Positions 37,126 through 46,906 of a stretch of DNA of 64,000 bases are shown here, piece after piece. Source of the DNA: Candidatus Anaerostipes excrementavium (lineage in GTDB: Bacteria; Bacillota; Clostridia; Lachnospirales; Lachnospiraceae). Position 1 is the stretch's first letter. Each line of letters starts with the position of its first letter. The DNA lies in NCBI GenBank assembly GCA_019114985.1, contig DXEM01000015.1:62001-126000 (forward strand). Direction: 5' to 3'. The notes under the pieces were generated by a model. It saw nothing but the letters and a program-made list of their open reading frames with translations. It searched no databases and was not told where the DNA came from. A program made the position numbers and the translations under genes.

Positions 37126-37249
37126 TAATTCGGCCATGCCGAATTAAATGCCGAGTTAAAATGTGGAATGCTATAAAAAGACCTGAAAAACAGGGATTAG
37201 TGATTCGTTTGTTTAACTTGTTAATGCCGAATTGAATGCCGAGTTAAAA
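37126..37249. repeat. Short iterated GCCGARTTAAA sites
   Basis: ATGCCGAATTAAATGCCGAG plus TTAAAA (37136-37161) recurs with one mismatch at 37224-37249; TTAATTCGGC/GCCGAATTAA also forms an inverted repeat at 37126-37148. Related TTAACTCG and TTTAACTTG half sites lie nearby. They may be binding sites for the winged-helix protein just upstream. Confidence 0.5.
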
Positions 37250-37269
37250 AATCCGACTGCCTAATCAAT

Positions 37270-37330
37270 GATTTTGAGCTTTTAGCATCAAAAAGGAGCA
37301 GCTGCTCCATAGATGATGTTTCATCTATTT
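37270..37330. repeat. 61-bp direct repeat, right copy, with minus-strand terminator
   Basis: 58 of 61 bases match 35493-35553. On the minus strand GGAGCAGCTGCTCC is followed by TTTTT, a terminator for the HAD gene and the PTS operon upstream of it. Confidence 0.85.
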
Positions 37331-37363
37331 TGCAATTGCTCCTCCGATGTTCTATTTGAATTC

Positions 37364-38038
37364 TTAATTCTGCCCCTTTTGAAAGGTAACTCCATCAAAA
37401 TCCTGTCGAGTTTCGATTACTCCTGGCAGAATTTGATATTCCGCTTCTTTCTCTTTTTCACATATGATGACCAACTGGCGGCATCCTGCTTCATATCCGC
37501 TGCGGATTCCGGAATAAGAATCTTCGTAAATCCGGCATTCAGAAAGTGGCACTCCAATCTTTTTCGATGCGTCTTTAAACATAGCAATCTTATTTTTGTA
37601 GGTTCCGTCGTCATAGACGATCTGATCAGGCGCTATCCAGCGGTCTAAATGAAAGCTCTCGATAAAGAAGTCTATATTTTCTTTAATCGAAGCGCTGGCA
37701 ATGGTGAATGGTATCCCGGCATTCAAAAGGTCATCAAAATATTCGGTTACACCTTTGACTAAATGGAACGTTTCGCGATCTTTCCGACAATATTCTCGGT
37801 AAAATGATTCTTTCATTCTGGAATATTTTAAAATTTCTTCGGCATCTGCCTGATTGTCTGTCATATAACGAATGATTTGTTCATTTGGAGTTCCGTTGAA
37901 CTTTTCATGAAGTTCCTGATCCGTTATTTCTTTGTTCCGAAGAATTTTAGAAATTTCATTCCATGCCAAGACATGTTTGTCGTTATCAAAAAACAAAGTG
38001 CCGTTAAAGTCGAAGATGACTCCTTGATATTCTGCCAT
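37364..38038 (-). CDS. HAD-family hydrolase (beta-phosphoglucomutase-like)
   Basis: This 224-residue protein has HAD motif I as FDFNGTLF with the nucleophile D10 but asparagine where the usual second aspartate stands, motif II in IASAS, a lysine in DGTYKNKIA, and motif IV in RIYEDSYSGIRSG. It is the last gene of the beta-glucoside PTS operon (2 bases after the GH1 gene), which fits sugar-phosphate handling. The D-to-N change occurs in some HAD subgroups, so activity is not excluded. Confidence 0.8.
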   Translation of the reverse strand: MAEYQGVIFDFNGTLFFDNDKHVLAWNEISKILRNKEITDQELHEKFNGTPNEQIIRYMTDNQADAEEILKYSRMKESFYREYCRKDRETFHLVKGVTEYFDDLLNAGIPFTIASASIKENIDFFIESFHLDRWIAPDQIVYDDGTYKNKIAMFKDASKKIGVPLSECRIYEDSYSGIRSGYEAGCRQLVIICEKEKEAEYQILPGVIETRQDFDGVTFQKGQN

Positions 38039-38040
38039 GG

Positions 38041-39441
38041 TTATACCTCTTTCGTTTCACTGACTTGTTTGAACCAAAAAGCGGATTTCTTCGGATAACG
38101 TTTCTGTGTCTCATAGTCTACATAGAATAAGCCATATCGTTTGTTGTATCCGTTTGTCCAAGAGAACATATCCATCAGAGACCATACGAAATATCCTTTC
38201 ATATTGACACCGTCTTTGATTGCTTTTAAAATCCATTCTAAATGACCCTTGATGTAATCAATACGAGGGGTGTCGTCAATCTTTCCGTTTACAAAATCAT
38301 CTTTATATCCCATACCGTTTTCTGTAATGTAAATGGCTTTATAATTCGGATAATCCTTTTTGATTCGCATGACTAAGTCATAAAGTCCTTCAGGGTAAAT
38401 TAACCAATCCCAGTCTGTTTTCGGAATACCTTCTTTTTCCATACGTTCTCCGACACCTTTTAAGCGGAATTTTGAAGTACCCTTTTCCCCGGTTCCATTA
38501 TGAAAAATATCACTTTCCCCGTCATAAGCCTGCACGAAACGACTCTGATAATAATTGATTCCGAGATAATCGTTGTATTTTGCCGCCTTCTTTAAGACCT
38601 CAATTTCATCAGGCTTTGCACAGAAATCTCCTCCATTTAAACTGACCAGACGTTGAATGATTTCCATAGTTTCCTTCTGATACTCTCCAAGGAATGTGGC
38701 ATCTAAAAGAAACTGATTGTTTAGCACATCTTCATTTTTTGCGGCTTTGATGTCTTCCGGTGCTGCTTCATTATATGGATATTTGCTTTCCATGGCATGA
38801 ACAATACCGATTTTTCCTTTATATTCCGCCTCCTTATATGCCACAACCGCTTTTGCATGAGCAACCATCATATTGTGCATCAGCTGTACAGCTCCTGCGA
38901 TATCATATTTGACTCCATAAGGGAAGGTTCCCTCGATGTATTTATTTGTGGCTACTGCCCAAATCTCATTGAATGTAAACCAATATGTAACATCCTCTTT
39001 GTATTCCTCAAAGCAGAACTTCGCATACTCTACAAAAGCATCGATGGTTTTCGGATTCATAAAATCACCATCTTTATAGAAATCTGCCGGTGTATCAAAA
39101 TGATGCAGTGTTACAAAAGGCTCTACTCCCTGCCTGTGACATTCTTTAAATAACTTGTGATAAAATTCCACTCCTTCCGGATTTACTTTCCCCTCCCCAT
39201 CCGGAAAAATTCTGGTCCATGCAATAGAAATTCTAATTCCATTGACTCCAAAATCATGACACAGTTTCAAATCCACCGGATATTGATGGTAAAAGTCGCT
39301 GGCGGGATCTGCCTTAAACCGTCCCTGCTCTTCTAAAAATACATCCCACTCATTTTTTCCTTTTCCATAATCACTGGTACTTCCCTCGCACTGATATGCT
39401 GCGGTAGCCCCTCCAAAAATAAAGTCACTGCGAAATTTCAT
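38041..39441 (-). CDS. 6-phospho-beta-glucosidase, GH1
   Basis: This 466-residue family 1 glycosidase has the acid/base glutamate in WFTFNEIWA and the nucleophile in YITENGMG, the N-terminal [12 protein letters not shown], and the C-terminal [18 protein letters not shown]. It would split phosphorylated beta-glucosides (cellobiose, aryl-glucosides or lactose-like) brought in by the adjacent PTS. GGAGG precedes the ATG, and its start overlaps the EIICB gene by 17 bases. Confidence 0.93.
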   Translation of the reverse strand: MKFRSDFIFGGATAAYQCEGSTSDYGKGKNEWDVFLEEQGRFKADPASDFYHQYPVDLKLCHDFGVNGIRISIAWTRIFPDGEGKVNPEGVEFYHKLFKECHRQGVEPFVTLHHFDTPADFYKDGDFMNPKTIDAFVEYAKFCFEEYKEDVTYWFTFNEIWAVATNKYIEGTFPYGVKYDIAGAVQLMHNMMVAHAKAVVAYKEAEYKGKIGIVHAMESKYPYNEAAPEDIKAAKNEDVLNNQFLLDATFLGEYQKETMEIIQRLVSLNGGDFCAKPDEIEVLKKAAKYNDYLGINYYQSRFVQAYDGESDIFHNGTGEKGTSKFRLKGVGERMEKEGIPKTDWDWLIYPEGLYDLVMRIKKDYPNYKAIYITENGMGYKDDFVNGKIDDTPRIDYIKGHLEWILKAIKDGVNMKGYFVWSLMDMFSWTNGYNKRYGLFYVDYETQKRYPKKSAFWFKQVSETKEV

Positions 39442-41089
39442 TATTATTTTCCTCCATAATACTGAATACGAATTTTAATGCTTCTTCCGGATTTCTTGTC
39501 AGGCTAATATACTGTTTTCCTTCACAGGCAACACTCTTTATACCAAGCCGGTCGGTATCTCTTTTCAGATCTTCATAGTAAGAAGCTACCTGCGGCGCCA
39601 AAATGACAAGATCATAGTCTTTCATAATATCCATATGCGCTCCATAGGAACCTGCTGCCGTAATCAAAGGAATCTCCTTTTCCTTTGCTGCTTTATCTAA
39701 TGCATTTGCCAGAAGTCCGCTGGTTCCGCCTCCTGCACACAACACAAGAATTCTTTTGGATTTTAAAATACTGCCGTCAACTTTGATTTCTTTTTCTTCT
39801 TTTTCAATATCTTTTAAATGATGTTCTTCTTCCTCTTGAAGTTTTTCATTGTCGTAGACTTTAAAGAACGGATAATATATTACAAAATCGGCAATAATAA
39901 TAACTACAAGATAAATCAGCGGCAGAAGCCGAAGTCCCAATCCAAGCAGTACGCCAATCGGTGCGGGAGTTGTCCATGGGAGATCATAAATAAAACCGTC
40001 CATTCCAAGATAATCCACAAAAATCTTAAGAATCCAGATATTTGCAATCGGTGCAAATACAAATGGTACAAAGAATACCGGATTTAATACAATCGGTGCC
40101 CCGAACAAAATCGGCTCATTCACATTAAACAACACCGGAATACTGCTGGCGCGTCCGACTGCCCTCAATTCCTTGGATTTTGCCATAAAGGCAAACATCA
40201 GAGTGATCACAAGAGTCGCTCCGGTTCCACCGAAAGTTACTGCAAAATGCTGAGCGCCTAATGTTAAAATTTTTGTCGCATGTTCTCCTGCCTGATATGC
40301 CTCTAAGTTGGTTGTAAGATTTAATACCAACGCTGCTGATACTGCCGGTTCTACAATGGAAGGCCCGTGAACACCGACAAACCAGAACAAAGACATTGCG
40401 CCGAAAATGATTGCCAGACCGATATACCCGTCCGCAGCTCTGAACAATGGCTGGAAGAAGGTAATAATTCCCTCGGCAAAGTTCATTCCCATGGCATTTC
40501 TGAAAAACATATCGAAAATCCAAACGATAATAATAGAAAGTCCAAAAGGAATAATGTCCTTAAAGGTCTGTGAAAGGTTCGGAGGTACCTGTTCCGGCAT
40601 CTTAATGGTAATATTTCGATAAATACAAAATCTATAAATTCCACCTACTAAAAATGCTACCAGAAAGGCTGTCAGAAGTCCCTTCGATCCCATATATCCA
40701 TTGGCAAGTCCGTCCTTTATGGAGTCTGCACTCAACATTAAGAAACAGATAATTGCACATACCATCGTAGATAAATTATTAATCTGGTTATTTTCAGGCA
40801 TATTTCGATTCAGTGAATCTGTAAAATGCTTTGCCGTTGTTGCAGATACCGCCACGGCAAGGATTCCCATAGAATAGTTATACGGTTTCGTGAATATTGC
40901 CTCAATTCCTTCCGGCCAGTAAAATCCGAAAATGTTCGGAACATAGGCAATTAACAAGAAAATACTGGAAAATATGACAATCGGCATACAGGAAATAAAT
41001 CCATCTTTAATCGCTTTTAAATATACATTTCTTGCAACCGCATCAAAAAACGGTTTCATCTTTTCAATCGTTTGAATTAGTTTGTTCAT
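39425..41089 (-). CDS. PTS system lactose/cellobiose-family EIICB
   Basis: This 554-residue protein joins an EIIC domain (residues 1-430, many membrane helices, [20 protein letters not shown] signature) to an EIIB domain at the C-terminus ([19 protein letters not shown], phosphocysteine near residue 450). It imports and phosphorylates a beta-glucoside. GGAGGAGG precedes the ATG. EIIA is encoded 21 bases upstream. In cellobiose systems B and C are often separate; the fused form recalls lactose EIICB. Confidence 0.93.
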   Translation of the reverse strand: MNKLIQTIEKMKPFFDAVARNVYLKAIKDGFISCMPIVIFSSIFLLIAYVPNIFGFYWPEGIEAIFTKPYNYSMGILAVAVSATTAKHFTDSLNRNMPENNQINNLSTMVCAIICFLMLSADSIKDGLANGYMGSKGLLTAFLVAFLVGGIYRFCIYRNITIKMPEQVPPNLSQTFKDIIPFGLSIIIVWIFDMFFRNAMGMNFAEGIITFFQPLFRAADGYIGLAIIFGAMSLFWFVGVHGPSIVEPAVSAALVLNLTTNLEAYQAGEHATKILTLGAQHFAVTFGGTGATLVITLMFAFMAKSKELRAVGRASSIPVLFNVNEPILFGAPIVLNPVFFVPFVFAPIANIWILKIFVDYLGMDGFIYDLPWTTPAPIGVLLGLGLRLLPLIYLVVIIIADFVIYYPFFKVYDNEKLQEEEEHHLKDIEKEEKEIKVDGSILKSKRILVLCAGGGTSGLLANALDKAAKEKEIPLITAAGSYGAHMDIMKDYDLVILAPQVASYYEDLKRDTDRLGIKSVACEGKQYISLTRNPEEALKFVFSIMEENNNEISQ

Positions 41090-41110
41090 GATGTAATCCT
41101 CCTCCTCTTT

Positions 41111-41419
41111 TTATTTGCGGTAAACATCAATTAATGTTCCGATAATGTCCTTTAACAAAAGGGTTGTCATCAGATGATCCTGTGCATGGACCATAATGAA
41201 TCCAAGTTCCAGATCTTCTCCGCTGGCTTCTTTCTGCATAACATCCATCTGGGAGTTATGTGCCTCGACTAAGCATTCATTGGCGTCTTCAATCAGTTTG
41301 TCGCATTCTGAGAAATCGCCTTTTTTTGCTTTATCGAGTGCCATCAATAATTTGGAACGTGCATCCCCTGAGAATGATACAATTTCAAATCCGATCATTG
41401 TTACTTCTTCCTTCGTCAT
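41111..41419 (-). CDS. PTS system lactose/cellobiose-specific EIIA
   Basis: This 102-residue helical protein has the phosphorylation histidine H78 (VHAQDHLMTT) of the EIIA-Lac family and the trimer-forming acidic site. It passes phosphate from HPr to the EIIB domain of the next gene. AAGGAAAA precedes the ATG. It follows the regulator gene by 34 bases. Confidence 0.93.
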   Translation of the reverse strand: MTKEEVTMIGFEIVSFSGDARSKLLMALDKAKKGDFSECDKLIEDANECLVEAHNSQMDVMQKEASGEDLELGFIMVHAQDHLMTTLLLKDIIGTLIDVYRK

Positions 41420-41453
41420 AATTTTTCCTTCCCTGATGATTTTTCATCAAACT

Positions 41454-44078
41454 TTAATTCTTTTCTATAATAGAAATTACAATAGCAATTTCTATTTCAC
41501 TAATTGTTACATGAAATGCTTTCTCCAGCGGAACTAACAGTTGTTTCACTTCTTCCACCAGTTTTCCTTGAGTGACCAGGATATTCGATGCCATAAAATT
41601 AACGGCAGGCCCCGGATGATGTAAGAGACGATCAATCAGACAAACCATGTGAACGATCAGGCCGATTTTTTTATTTTCGTCCATCTCAATCTTCATGAGC
41701 GCTCCCAGCTGATCTAACAGAGGGAGAAGATAGGTCCTCATTTTCTGCATATCCAGCTGATTGAATTGGTCTTCTAAATAGTCAAAGGTTTCTTCTATTC
41801 CGTCTTCTTCCACTTCTTGAAAGAATTCTTCCAGATTTTCTGCATTTGTTTGTGTCAGATTTTGAATATAAGAAAATGGGTATTGTTTTAGTCCTGGATC
41901 TTCTTCGCCAATAATTCCGACAATTTTTCCTTTCTGAGAAATTCGGTCAATTTCGTTATATAAATAGTTCATATCTAGTTTTTCTATGGTATTGATTTCT
42001 CCTTTCCAACCAAGCAGATCTTTCAGTGCCGTCTTTGCTTCTGCGATCAGATCCTGATGATTGGAAATTAAGAGAAGATGCTGTTTTTCTCCTTGCTTTT
42101 CTCGGAAGTACTGAATGTTATGGAAATTACTTTGAAGATATTCCACAACTTCATCCAAGGAGGCATTTTTTGCCGCAAAACTGCTGCTTGCAATGCCCAA
42201 AAGAGTGACCGGCATTTCAATACATTTGATACGAATTCCTGTTTCCTGTACGATGGACTCCGCCATGGTACGAATAGATCCCATATCGTAAATCAGGATA
42301 ATTCCCTTGCCCTGATGAATCTGGATGATCTTTTGTTTCAATTCCTCATAGGCAGTATGGATATGTTTATCCAGCGCAAGATCATAAGCATATGTATTTT
42401 TTGCATCCGCCATGATATTGACGACTTCCGTAATAGAGCTTGCCAAATGGTTGCCGTGCATGGCGATAAGAGTGACTACCTGATGCTCTTCTTTTTCTTC
42501 TCTGCCTTGGAGCAGGAATAACATAAGGAACACAATTTCGTCTGCGTCTAAAGCAGATCGGAACTCACTTTTCAGATCTTCATTCAGATCTTTTGCAAGT
42601 TGATAATACATTGGATACTGTCCGATCAGCCGGCTGATTTCTGTATTAGAAATTCTTTGCTTGGTGCCTGTTTTTACAAGACAGCCGTTAAGGTGCAGAC
42701 ATATTTCAAAGTAGATTTTCTCTTCGATTTTGATGCCTAACTCGTTTTCTGTCTTTTGGCAGAAACGCTGTACCAGCTGCCGTAATTTTTCGGAAACCAT
42801 TTTTTCGAAAATGTTCTTATCCGTCACTCGATCATACAGCTGCTGGGAATACTTCTGAAACTCTGCTTTCAATTCTGCAGAAATAACGATGTCAATTTCC
42901 TCTTCGGTCATTTCCTGTCTGCGCAATTCCCTTTTTCTGGTATCCATAAATTGATAGATATCCTGCTTCCTTGATTTATTATCCTTGAGCACTTGGGCAG
43001 CGCTGAATGTATAGCGGCAGTCAGTGATGATCAGCAGATCGATTTCTTCTTTATATGTCTTGTAATATAGGATTCCCTTTCTTACATAATTTGGGAAATC
43101 TGACATCTGAAGCTGGATGGTGCGGTTTTTGTTTTGATAGGAACGAACATAGCTGTTAGCACATCCGGCATGGATATCGTTTCGTAATCCCCGAAGATCT
43201 TCCGGCACATCGTAAAGCATCAATGCATGAAGAATGCTGGTATCTGCCTCGATCATCCGCTTAATTTTTTCTGCCTCTTTTTTAAGGAATTTTTCAATGA
43301 ATGCAAATCGTTCTTTTAGTGGACGTTTGTTAAGCGGCGGCAGCCAGATCCGAAACTGAAGATGATTTTTATAAAATTCAAGTGCTTCTTCACTGTTTTC
43401 ATCATCTACGCTGTAAATGATGCTGCAGCCTGTCTTTTTTGCTTTTTTAGAATTTCCGGCGGTTCCCTTCCTTTCTTCATTCAATATGGAAAATAGAATA
43501 CTTCGGTTGTATGCGGAAAGCATTTGCGCGTGTTTTAAGAGCAGCATCCCGCCATCGACTTTCTCTAATAGTCCCGGCGTACTTTGATTTCCTAAAAAAA
43601 TCTCTTGGATACTTTCTGTACCTTCTTGAAGAGATTTGCAGTCTGCTTCATAAAAGAGCGCATGGGATTTTAATATCCCTGCTTTTACTGCAAACTGAAA
43701 AACTTTTTTTGCAAAATAGTGAATCCCGCTTCCCTGATGTCCTGATAATAGGATGTTGCAGTTCCTTTCCGGATAAAGAACCGCTGCCTTTGCTGTAGCG
43801 ACTGCTTCTTTTAAAGAGCCGTCAAAACCGATAATTTCTGTAAAAACATCCTTTTGCCCTTCGGCTTCTTCTGCCATCTGATAAAGTACCGGACGCCCGC
43901 TGTACTTCACCAATCTGCCTTCCTTTACCAGCTGATTTAAAATCGTGCTGAGATTTGTCCTTTGCAGATTCAGTTTTTCAGATAGGAACTTTGTCGTAAT
44001 CTTTGGAAATTCATCATGCTTTTCATCAGATGAATACATTTGAATAAATTTCATTACTTTTTCTTTGTTTGAAATCAT
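41454..44078 (-). CDS. LevR-type PRD-containing transcription regulator with degenerate AAA domain
   Basis: This 874-residue protein has an N-terminal winged helix (ITTKFLSEKLNLQRTNLST), a sigma-54-interaction-like AAA domain, a PRD, an EIIA-Man-like domain (VVTLIAMHGNHLASSITEV) and EIIB/PRD parts with conserved histidines. Walker A reads SGHQGSGIH with no lysine, and no GAFTGA loop is seen before GLLEKVDGGMLLL, so it may not act on sigma-54 in the classical way. The ATG at 44078 has AGGAG six bases upstream. It heads the PTS operon, which it probably controls through phosphorylation of its PRDs. Confidence 0.85.
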   Translation of the reverse strand: MISNKEKVMKFIQMYSSDEKHDEFPKITTKFLSEKLNLQRTNLSTILNQLVKEGRLVKYSGRPVLYQMAEEAEGQKDVFTEIIGFDGSLKEAVATAKAAVLYPERNCNILLSGHQGSGIHYFAKKVFQFAVKAGILKSHALFYEADCKSLQEGTESIQEIFLGNQSTPGLLEKVDGGMLLLKHAQMLSAYNRSILFSILNEERKGTAGNSKKAKKTGCSIIYSVDDENSEEALEFYKNHLQFRIWLPPLNKRPLKERFAFIEKFLKKEAEKIKRMIEADTSILHALMLYDVPEDLRGLRNDIHAGCANSYVRSYQNKNRTIQLQMSDFPNYVRKGILYYKTYKEEIDLLIITDCRYTFSAAQVLKDNKSRKQDIYQFMDTRKRELRRQEMTEEEIDIVISAELKAEFQKYSQQLYDRVTDKNIFEKMVSEKLRQLVQRFCQKTENELGIKIEEKIYFEICLHLNGCLVKTGTKQRISNTEISRLIGQYPMYYQLAKDLNEDLKSEFRSALDADEIVFLMLFLLQGREEKEEHQVVTLIAMHGNHLASSITEVVNIMADAKNTYAYDLALDKHIHTAYEELKQKIIQIHQGKGIILIYDMGSIRTMAESIVQETGIRIKCIEMPVTLLGIASSSFAAKNASLDEVVEYLQSNFHNIQYFREKQGEKQHLLLISNHQDLIAEAKTALKDLLGWKGEINTIEKLDMNYLYNEIDRISQKGKIVGIIGEEDPGLKQYPFSYIQNLTQTNAENLEEFFQEVEEDGIEETFDYLEDQFNQLDMQKMRTYLLPLLDQLGALMKIEMDENKKIGLIVHMVCLIDRLLHHPGPAVNFMASNILVTQGKLVEEVKQLLVPLEKAFHVTISEIEIAIVISIIEKN

Positions 44079-44165
44079 AGCAACTCCTAACCTACGCTTC
44101 GGTTCCTGTACCCACATAGTATCCATTTTCAACTTGTTTCTCAAATCACGAAAATGGCATTTTTT

Positions 44166-44317
44166 TATACACAAAAGGCACATGAACTTGAAAGTGTATA
44201 TACAATTATCCTTGTTTTCTAACTCTAATTATACACTAATTTGAGAATTTTGGCGTTTTTTATATAGTGTATATATATTTTAGGGGTTGATTTTTGGATT
44301 TATACACTTCTGGGGTT
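44166..44317. promoter_or_regulatory. Array of five GTGTATA sites in the regulator/marR gap
   Basis: TATACAC at 44166-44172, GTGTATA at 44194-44200, TATACAC at 44230-44236, GTGTATA at 44277-44283 and TATACAC at 44311-44317. Orientation alternates, giving two GTGTATA/TATACAC pairs with 27-29 bases between. Placed upstream of the PTS regulator gene; a likely operator array. The rest of 44079-44380 shows no gene and no -24/-12 promoter. Confidence 0.6.
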
Positions 44318-44354
44318 TTAGAAAATAGTGTTTTTTTGTTTTAATCGGGTATGA

Positions 44355-44698
44355 CTTGACTGTATGGGCAGCCTAAGATTTTGGATTATTTATTATCACA
44401 TGACGGTGCGGAACAGAAAGACATTGCTCATGGATGTCATATTGAACCGGGAACACTGACAACAATTTTAAACCGCATGGAAAAAAGTGGGTTGGTGGAG
44501 CGGCGTATGTTAAATGGCAACAGAAGAAGTTTTTATGTTTTTATGACGGAAAAGGGGAAAGATCAGGCGGCAGCGGTTGCCAAAGCATTCTTAGAGTTGG
44601 AAGAAGAGGCTTTTTATGGCTTGTCTGAGAAGGAACGTGAAGCATTTATGAAGGTTTTTCAAAAGGTTTATACCAATACATTGGACAGAAAGGAATGA
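44355..44698 (+). pseudogene. MarR-family regulator, 5'-deleted and frameshifted
   Basis: The readable part (LYGQPKILDYLLSHDGAEQK, then IEPGTLTTILNRMEKSGLVE and the wing) is a typical MarR winged helix. The first helix is missing: YDLT, which would precede YGQP, is one base out of frame, and an in-frame TGA stands just before. A TTG at 44381 could start a protein of 105 residues without the dimerisation helix. Confidence 0.65.
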
Positions 44699-44705
44699 CA
44701 GAATA

Positions 44706-45394
44706 ATGGAAAAAATAAAACGATATATTGTGTTTTTGATAGGTTTGTCTATCAATTCGCTGGGTGTCAGCTTGATAACAAAGGCGAATCTTGGGACATC
44801 TCCCATTTCGTCGATCCCGTATGTGCTGAGCTTGAATTATCCATGGACTTTGGGACAGTTTACTATTGCAGTTAGTTTACTTTTGATTTTCATACAGTTT
44901 ATTATATTGCGTCGGAATTTTAAGCTGGAACATTTGCTGCAGATTCCGATTTCTATTTTGTTCGGATATTTTATTGATCTAACAATGCTACAGCTTTTCT
45001 TTGTGAATCCGCATCATTATATTTCCTGCATTGCGTATCTGTTGATTGGGTGTTTGATTCTTGGATTTGGCGTTTATACAGAGGTGCTTGCGGATGTAGC
45101 GATGCTTCCGGGAGAGTCATTCGTACGAGCCGTTTCTTCTACATGGAAGACGGAATTTGGAGGAACCAAGGTGGCCTTTGATGTATCTGTAACTGTGATA
45201 GCTGCACGATTATTGCTGCACTTTTGGTCGGATTCATTGCCCGGCTGTTAGGAAGAAAGTTATCTTTTCTAGAAGAAATATTGTTTGGAAAACCTGGGAA
45301 AGTTTCTGAAAGTACCGAAAGAGAAGAAGATGCCGCAGCATATGGTCCGGTCATTGTGATTGATCGTCAATATGGAAAAGTTCCAGAAAATTAA
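44706..45394 (+). pseudogene. YczE/YitT-like membrane protein, frameshifted
   Basis: The first 170 residues (IGLSINSLGVSLITKANLGT, PGESFVRAVS) give a multi-helix protein of the YczE type. After VSVTVIAA the frame is lost and a stop follows at 45251. The rest continues in another frame from about 45207 (IIAALLVGFIARLLGRKLSF, ending KVPEN at 45394). A deletion near 45205 explains this. It follows the broken marR by 7 bases, so the pair decayed together. Confidence 0.75.
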
Positions 45395-45458
45395 AACAAA
45401 TATAAATGATAATATTAAATTAAAATTGTTAAAAAAATTAACAAAAAATGTATAAAAA

Positions 45459-45487
45459 TTGATTTTTTGCATATTTTAATATATAAT
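45459..45487 (+). promoter_or_regulatory. Promoter of the ATPase/TOPRIM pair
   Basis: TTGATT (45459-45464), 17 bases, TATAAT (45482-45487). A leader of only about 24 bases precedes the ATG at 45518, with AAGGAGG at 45502-45508. Confidence 0.75.
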
Positions 45488-45517
45488 AAAAGAAAAATCA
45501 GAAGGAGGTATAATGCC

Positions 45518-46906
45518 ATGCAGTATGCAGTTCGGCTTGTTTCAATGGAAATCGAAAACATTAAAAATGTTCGGCATGGGCGATTAGATTTTGCCAAGGG
45601 AATGAAAGGAAGTATTCTGGGAATTTATGGACAGAATGGTTCTGGGAAGACGGTTGTGGTAGATTGCATGGTATTATTAAAGTGTCTTCTTTCCGGACGA
45701 CAAATACCACCACATTTTTATCATTATATGAATGCTTTGACAGAGAGTGCTCGTGTAAGCTATGGTTTTCAAATTTGTGGAGATACCGATGAAATGTATG
45801 CAGAATACGAGATTGAGTTATTGAAAAATGGAGAATATAGTTTCTGTATTAGTGGAGAGAAATTACGGGCTCGGGAAATGGCAGGAAAAAAGGGAACTCG
45901 ATTAAATTCGCTTTTTGATTATCATAAAGGAGAAAAAGAGCTCTTTCGTCCGTTGAAGTATTATGCGCGTTTTGAAAAAGATATGGATAGCATGGTTGCC
46001 TTAGGGATTGCACAGCAGGCAACAGAAGACTTCGATGAGGAGAAGCATTTGCCTAGAGTAAGTTCGTTTTTGTTTGCAAAAAAAGCACAGGATGTATTTA
46101 AAAAGACGAAAGGTGATGCAGAGAAAATATATTTTTTTTCGCATATTCTGCAAAAATATGGTTTCTATGATTTAGCAGTGATTGAAAATACACATTATGG
46201 ACTTTTAGCTCTGAATTTGGATGCGTTTCCGGTCAATGTAGATTGGCCGGACAGAATGAAGCCGGATATTACTGGAATTATGCTGAAGCTCACAGATATC
46301 AATATTGTGCCAAAAGAGATATTTTCCTATGTGGAAAATACGATTAAGCAAATTAATATCGTTATGAAGACGTTGGTACCAGATATACGAATTGAGATCT
46401 ATAATGCCTTTGAAAAGCTAATGGAGAAAGGAAAAGATGGGATTCAGTTTGAGATTATTACAGTGCATGGAAAAGCACGAATTCCGTTAATGTATGAATC
46501 TGCTGGGATTAAGAAGCTCATTTCTATTTGCAGTAATTTAGTTGCTTGTTATAATCGGGAGTCGTATTGTTTGGTAGTCGATGAATTAGATTCGGGTATT
46601 TATGAGTATCTGTTGGGCGAATGTTTAGAGGTGATGCAAGAAAAAGCAAAGGGACAGCTTATTTTTACTTCTCATAATTTACGCCCGTTAGAAGTATTAA
46701 GAAATGAATTCCTTATTTATACTACGGTGAATCCAGATAATCGTTATATCAAGTCTTCATATATCAAAAATACCCAAAATACGCGTCTTTCTTATTTACG
46801 TAGTATTAAATTAGGGGGGCAGAAAGAAAAATTATATAACGAAACTAATATTTATGAGATGGAACTGGCAATGCGTCGGGCAGGAAAGGTGGGAATTCAT
46901 GACTAA
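45518..46906 (+). CDS. AAA-family (ABC/SMC-like) ATPase of a putative defence pair
   Basis: This 462-residue protein has Walker A GIYGQNGSGKT (K44) right after an SMC-like first strand (SMEIENIKNVRHGRLDF), Walker B LVVDELDSG (D355, E356) and a switch histidine in TSHN (near 386). This is the AAA_15/AAA_21 layout seen in OLD, RloA, AbiL and PARIS AriA proteins. Its 3' end overlaps the next gene by 8 bases; that gene has a TOPRIM-like nuclease signature. Defence by infection sensing is therefore a fair inference, not shown. The ATG at 45518 fits the strong AAGGAGG. Confidence 0.8.
   Translation: MQYAVRLVSMEIENIKNVRHGRLDFAKGMKGSILGIYGQNGSGKTVVVDCMVLLKCLLSGRQIPPHFYHYMNALTESARVSYGFQICGDTDEMYAEYEIELLKNGEYSFCISGEKLRAREMAGKKGTRLNSLFDYHKGEKELFRPLKYYARFEKDMDSMVALGIAQQATEDFDEEKHLPRVSSFLFAKKAQDVFKKTKGDAEKIYFFSHILQKYGFYDLAVIENTHYGLLALNLDAFPVNVDWPDRMKPDITGIMLKLTDINIVPKEIFSYVENTIKQINIVMKTLVPDIRIEIYNAFEKLMEKGKDGIQFEIITVHGKARIPLMYESAGIKKLISICSNLVACYNRESYCLVVDELDSGIYEYLLGECLEVMQEKAKGQLIFTSHNLRPLEVLRNEFLIYTTVNPDNRYIKSSYIKNTQNTRLSYLRSIKLGGQKEKLYNETNIYEMELAMRRAGKVGIHD

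Noticed and set aside
27216..37363. Prophage or integrative conjugative element
   Set aside because: No integrase, relaxase, capsid, tail or conjugation gene is present; only IS remains and cargo-like genes.
44079..44380. Sigma-54 (-24/-12) promoter for the LevR-type operon
   Set aside because: TTTTGGCGTTTTTTATAT is the nearest pattern but lacks the TTGCA half at the right spacing.
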